Assembly: GCA_035282865.1 (NCBI GenBank)
Contig: DATEVB010000149.1
Location: forward strand, 1-8,355
DNA: 8,355 bases
Reading direction: 5' to 3'
From: UBA4744 sp035282865
GTDB lineage: Bacteria; Actinomycetota; Acidimicrobiia; Spongiisociales; UBA4744
The translations under genes were made by a program, and so were the position numbers. Under the pieces are notes generated by a model. The model was not told the origin of the DNA. It saw only the letters and a list, made by a program, of their open reading frames with translations, and did no database searches. Numbering within the stretch: position 1 is the first letter of the stretch; each line of letters opens with the position of its first letter. Of the stretch, positions 5,034 to 8,355 are shown piece by piece.

Positions 5034-5957
5034 ATGGGTACCAGCCGCGCCTTCGAACTGGCGAACAACCTCTATGCGATCGACGCCTGGATGGAGGAGG
5101 GACCCGAGCGCCTAGCGTGCTACCTGTTCGACACGCCCGAGCGAGTCCTGGTCGAGGTCGGGCCGTCGGCGACCCTGCACCATCTGACGGCCGTTCTCGA
5201 TGAACTGGGAATCGACGACATAGCCACCATCGTGGTCACCCACATCCACATAGATCACGCCGGCGGTGCCGGGCACCTAGCTCACCGCTACCCGAAGGCG
5301 CGTGTCGGTGTTCATCGCTCGGGGGCGCGCCACCTCGTCGCACCCGACCGCTTGTGGTCCTCAGCAGCTGGGGTCTTCGGGGAAGCGTGGCTCACCAAGA
5401 CGTGGGGCCCGATGGAACCCGTTCCGGAGGAGAGATTGATGGTGCTCGATGAGGGCGACCGAGTGCCGCTGGGGGGAGGGCGGTTCATCGACGTCATGCA
5501 TACGCCCGGGCATGCCAGACACCACATCGTCTTTCACGACGATCGCTCAGGAGGTATGTTCGTGGGCGATTCGGTCGGTCTCTGCTACCCGCACGGCCAC
5601 TTCGTTCAGCCGGTAACGCCGCCACCGGATTTCGACGCCCGGCTCGTCGTCCAGCAGATACACCGGATGCTCGAGCGGGAGCCGATGTTTCTGGGATTCG
5701 CTCATTTTGGCCCCGATTACCAGGTTGCCCAGACCCTGTCGAGTGCTGAGGACCGGATCTGGGATTGGGTCCGGGTCGTCGAAGCAACGGCACATCTCGA
5801 CGACGAAGCTGCCACCGAGGAACTCAAGCTATGGAGCCGTCGTCACTACCTGAACCTGGGCTTCGCCGAAGAGGACATCCGCAAGTACGAGGAGAAGACC
5901 TTTTGGCCGATGCAGGTAGCCGGCATCAGGCGGTGGTTGGCGACCAAGGACCCATGA
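5034..5957 (+). CDS. MBL-fold metallo-hydrolase (glyoxalase II / GloB-like superfamily)
   Basis: This 307-residue protein has the full set of metallo-beta-lactamase-fold metal ligands: THIHIDH (His70, His72, Asp74, His75), His160 in HTPGHARHH, Asp179 in FVGDSVG, and His224 in GFAHFGP. It probably binds two metal ions and hydrolyses a thioester, lactone or similar bond in the cytoplasm. No signal peptide or membrane helix is present. The N-terminal strands (NNLYAIDAWM, LACYLFDT, RVLVEVGPS) are typical of this superfamily. After the core comes a C-terminal part of about 75 residues, mostly helical and charged (RIWDWVRVVEATAHLDDEAA), which is probably the substrate-specifying cap. The reading frame is open back to 4596, but that stretch is antisense to the SSB-like gene. 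The ATG at 5034 matches the family start and has a -10-like box 7 nt before it. The last 32 bp overlap the convergent L,D-transpeptidase gene. Substrate unknown. Confidence 0.88.
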   Translation: MGTSRAFELANNLYAIDAWMEEGPERLACYLFDTPERVLVEVGPSATLHHLTAVLDELGIDDIATIVVTHIHIDHAGGAGHLAHRYPKARVGVHRSGARHLVAPDRLWSSAAGVFGEAWLTKTWGPMEPVPEERLMVLDEGDRVPLGGGRFIDVMHTPGHARHHIVFHDDRSGGMFVGDSVGLCYPHGHFVQPVTPPPDFDARLVVQQIHRMLEREPMFLGFAHFGPDYQVAQTLSSAEDRIWDWVRVVEATAHLDDEAATEELKLWSRRHYLNLGFAEEDIRKYEEKTFWPMQVAGIRRWLATKDP

Positions 5958-6765
5958 TGGGCCGGTCCGTGTCGACGCCGCGGACCGGGAGCGGCTCCGG
6001 CGGCAGAAGATCCTCCCGGGTGATTCGCTGTCCGTACACGAGGACCGGCATGCCCAGTTCGAGTTGGCTGGTCAGGAAATCCATATCGGGGAGCTCGACC
6101 CGTACACAGCCGTGCGAGGCCGGATAGGGCGGAACACTCGTCGAGCCGTGGATCGCATAGCCACCGCGGAAGTAGAACGGCTGGTACAGGCCGCCTAGAT
6201 ACGAGATGCGCCATCCTTCAACTCGCTTGTAGAACCGGTAATCGCCCTCCGGTGTGCGGGCTCGGACCGACGCTCCGCCCGACCCGCGATAGGTGGCACC
6301 GTTGCCGGAAGAAATCGGTAGCACCGCTTCCACCTTCTGGTTCTTGACGAGGAACAACACCTGCTTGGACAAATCGACCTCGACCCGATCCGGCGCTTGC
6401 GCCAGGGTCGGTAGCTCCACAGTCGTGTCGAGTAGATCCCACTGCTCGACGCGGAAGACGCCGTCCCGGTCGAGACCGTGCAGTTTCTGAAATGCATAGA
6501 CGGCCCCGAGAGTGGCTTGACCGAACCGACCGTTGCGAACACCGGGTCGGAAACCGGCTTGTGCGAGCCGTTCTTGAAGCCGCTCCACCCACGGTCCACT
6601 GGCGCCGGGAGCCATCGAGAGAGGAACGTCCCATGCTTCGCCGGGACCGAAGAGATTCGGGTCGTCGATATCGACCTCGTAGGCCGCCACGGGCGCTATT
6701 GCGCCCAACACCAGGAAAATGGCGATGGATGCCAGTGAAACCATCCGACGGATGGTCTTCCGCAT
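5926..6765 (-). CDS. Secreted L,D-transpeptidase with peptidoglycan-binding domain
   Basis: L,D-transpeptidases (YkuD fold) make 3-3 peptide cross-links in peptidoglycan or attach proteins to it, outside the membrane. The 279-residue precursor starts with a clear signal peptide: basic MRKTIRR, a hydrophobic core LASIAIFLVLGAIAP, and likely cleavage after VAA at residue 28. Residues 52-112 look like a PG_binding_1 domain (GPWVERLQERLAQAGF, then NGRFGQATLGAVYAFQKLHG). The catalytic domain starts near 127 (RVEVDLSKQVLFLV) and contains the YkuD signature, with His206 in YAIHGSTS and SHGCVRV, where His218 and Cys220 are catalytic. The ATG at 6765 is preceded by GGGAG (6773-6777), 7 nt away. The TPR-like gene lies 64 nt upstream in the same direction with no terminator between, so they may be cotranscribed. 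The Pro-rich C-terminal tail (LLPPEPLPV) overlaps the 3' end of the MBL-fold gene. Confidence 0.93.
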   Translation of the reverse strand: MRKTIRRMVSLASIAIFLVLGAIAPVAAYEVDIDDPNLFGPGEAWDVPLSMAPGASGPWVERLQERLAQAGFRPGVRNGRFGQATLGAVYAFQKLHGLDRDGVFRVEQWDLLDTTVELPTLAQAPDRVEVDLSKQVLFLVKNQKVEAVLPISSGNGATYRGSGGASVRARTPEGDYRFYKRVEGWRISYLGGLYQPFYFRGGYAIHGSTSVPPYPASHGCVRVELPDMDFLTSQLELGMPVLVYGQRITREDLLPPEPLPVRGVDTDRPIMGPWSPTTA

Positions 6766-6772
6766 GATTCGA

Positions 6773-6777
6773 CTCCC
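6773..6777 (-). promoter_or_regulatory. Shine-Dalgarno of the L,D-transpeptidase gene
   Basis: GGGAG on the minus strand, 7 nt before the ATG at 6765. It supports that ATG over the internal Met8 codon, and the upstream start also preserves the basic N-region of the signal peptide. Confidence 0.55.
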
Positions 6778-6829
6778 TCTCCCTGGGACCTACACCCTTC
6801 ATCGGCGCACCTTGAGCGCGGCCTGAGCC

Positions 6830-7702
6830 TTATGTAGACTCCCGGGCGGTGATGGCTGCGCTGAGCTGATCCAGACCGGCGAAGGCCGCATCCTCGTTCT
6901 CGATGGCGTCCATGAGTTTGCGGGCGGTCGCCGTGTCGCCCAGTTCTACCGCCGCTCGAGCGGCGACGTACCACTGCCGCAGGTCTTCTTCAAATGGGTC
7001 CTTGGTGATTCGCTTGGGTTGAGTGATCGACCAAGCCGCATGGGCATCACCCTCGTCGATGAGGAATGCCCCGTACACGACGCGGGCTTCTTTCATTGCC
7101 GCCGGGCTCGCGCCGAGTCGCTGCAGCTCGTGCCAGGTCTTGTGGACATCATCTGGTTTCCCCATACCTCGGAGCGCATCCATCTCGACCGCCATATGGG
7201 TGGTGTCGCCGGCCAGCCGACGGAAGGTTCGGAGCTCGCGGAGGGCTTCCTGCCAGAGGCCGGCCCGGTAGGCGGAAAGGCCCAGCAATTCTCGAATAGC
7301 CACGGCGCGGGGCGACAGCTCCTTGGCTTCGAGCAACTTGTCTCTCGCCACGCGGTAGCGGCCGTCTGCGAAGGCGTCCGCGGCCGCGTTCAGAAGGTTG
7401 AGGGTGGGGGTGAGCCGGTCCTTTCGAGTCACCCTCGTGATCTCGTCACGCAGCCATCTGGGTAGGTTCTCTGCCCCACCTTCTACATGGAGCGCACCCC
7501 TCCGTTCCGGATGATCCTGATGCCGCTCGTGTCTCTTGGAACCGGCCTCACCACCCCGCCGGGCCTGATCTCGCTGGCCTCGAGCGTCAGTTCGGCCCGC
7601 GTTCGGCCGCCCCCGCCCACCGGGAGGGGGTTTGCGCCGCCCATCTCCGCTCCGACCTCTGCCTTGCTGGTCTGGCACGCTGTCATCTCCCGTTCCGCTC
7701 AT
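6830..7702 (-). CDS. TPR-like helical repeat protein with basic RG-rich N-terminus
   Basis: The 290-residue protein has two parts. Residues 1-75 are low-complexity and strongly basic (GRGRSGDGRRKPPPGGRGRP and beyond), probably disordered and able to bind nucleic acid or acidic partners. Residues 80-290 are helical with tetratricopeptide-like repeats: LLNAAADAFADGRYRVARDK (103-122) with LLEAKELSP, then AIRELLGLSAYRAGLWQEAL, and a late copy YVAARAAVELGDTATARKLM (245-264). TPRs mediate protein-protein contacts; no enzymatic motif, signal peptide or membrane helix is seen. I do not know a named role. The ATG at 7702 has no Shine-Dalgarno. An in-frame GTG at 7678 has GGGAG 8 nt upstream and would shorten the protein by 8 residues, so the start is uncertain. 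It begins 28 nt after the T-tract of the rRNA terminator, leaving little room for its own promoter. The transpeptidase gene follows after 64 nt. Confidence 0.75.
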   Translation of the reverse strand: MSGTGDDSVPDQQGRGRSGDGRRKPPPGGRGRPNAGRTDARGQRDQARRGGEAGSKRHERHQDHPERRGALHVEGGAENLPRWLRDEITRVTRKDRLTPTLNLLNAAADAFADGRYRVARDKLLEAKELSPRAVAIRELLGLSAYRAGLWQEALRELRTFRRLAGDTTHMAVEMDALRGMGKPDDVHKTWHELQRLGASPAAMKEARVVYGAFLIDEGDAHAAWSITQPKRITKDPFEEDLRQWYVAARAAVELGDTATARKLMDAIENEDAAFAGLDQLSAAITAREST

Positions 7703-7730
7703 GCTGCTGGGAAGCTCGAGGTTCCAGCTT

Positions 7731-7770
7731 CAGAGAAAGGGCCGCCCCGGTTTCACCGAGACGGCCCTCC
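7731..7770 (-). terminator. Intrinsic terminator of the rRNA operon
   Basis: Read on the minus strand, arms 7767-7756 and 7750-7739 form a 12-bp stem (ten Watson-Crick pairs and two G-T pairs, with GGGCCG against CGGCCC at the base), with loop TGAAA. It is followed at once by TTTCTCTG. It starts 17 nt past the 3' end of 5S rRNA, the expected place for the end of rRNA transcription. This is the strongest terminator in the window. Confidence 0.85.
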
Positions 7771-7784
7771 TTCTCACGTTATTG

Positions 7785-7900
<116 letters not shown>

Positions 7901-7962
7901 ACACCGGTGAGTACTCGGCTTCCCGAGCACTCCATAGCGAACACGTATGCGGTAATGGATTC
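7901..7962 (-). other. 23S-5S internal transcribed spacer with perfect hairpin
   Basis: The 62-nt spacer contains no tRNA. Its main structure is a hairpin with arms 7931-7923 and 7918-7910 on the minus strand: AGTGCTCGG against CCGAGTACT, nine pairs with one G-T, closed by a GAAG tetraloop. It probably assists rRNA processing or separates the folding of 23S and 5S. The exact spacer boundaries depend on the approximate 23S 3' end. Confidence 0.6.

Positions 7963-8355
<393 letters not shown>

Noticed and set aside
7019..7465. 148-codon plus-strand frame
   Set aside because: Antisense to the TPR-like gene; no ribosome binding site or recognisable domain.
7901..7962. Possible tRNA in the 23S-5S spacer
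   Set aside because: Only 62 nt long, with no T-loop (GTTCRA in arm context) or cloverleaf; just one hairpin.

Overview
The window looks like ordinary chromosomal DNA from a high-GC actinobacterium. A member of the class Acidimicrobiia, or a related uncultured lineage, is a reasonable guess. This rests on the GC-rich codon use, the style of the thioredoxin and L,D-transpeptidase proteins, weak use of Shine-Dalgarno sites, and -10-like TAnnnT boxes just upstream of start codons. The taxonomy is inferred; the partial 23S rRNA at the right edge would settle it.

Layout, left to right. Bases 1-216 hold the 3' end of a thioredoxin gene, followed by a weak hairpin. galK (galactokinase) follows at 304-1449 on the plus strand. 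Its stop codon abuts the stop codon of a convergent gene for a small zinc-ribbon/coiled-coil protein (1450-1809, minus). From there to about 4909 everything is on the minus strand. In transcription order these are a short SSB-like OB-fold protein (4909-4580), a gamma-glutamyltranspeptidase-family enzyme (4522-2987), an undescribed 58-residue protein (2887-2711), a SURF1-family cytochrome oxidase assembly factor (2670-1912) and the zinc-ribbon protein. A 124-bp divergent region separates the SSB gene from a plus-strand MBL-fold metallo-hydrolase (5034-5957). The 3' end of that gene overlaps by 32 bp the 3' end of a convergent, secreted L,D-transpeptidase with a peptidoglycan-binding domain (6765-5926). 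Upstream of the transpeptidase, in the same orientation, is a TPR-like protein with a long Arg/Gly-rich basic N-terminus (7702-6830). The right end is the tail of an rRNA operon on the minus strand: 3' part of 23S rRNA, a 62-nt spacer with a perfect hairpin, 5S rRNA and a strong intrinsic terminator.

Most genes are unrelated housekeeping functions: redox, galactose phosphorylation, respiratory-chain assembly, gamma-glutamyl or amide chemistry and cell-wall cross-linking. I see no mobile element, CRISPR array, tRNA, phage module or defence system, and no non-genic stretch longer than 300 bases. I found no convincing new multi-gene system. The points most worth checking are the GGT homologue lacking the family's carboxylate-binding arginine and a signal peptide, the 58-residue gene with a strong ribosome binding site, the SSB paralogue without an acidic tail, the likely leaderless promoters, and the RG-rich TPR protein that starts 28 nt past the rRNA terminator.
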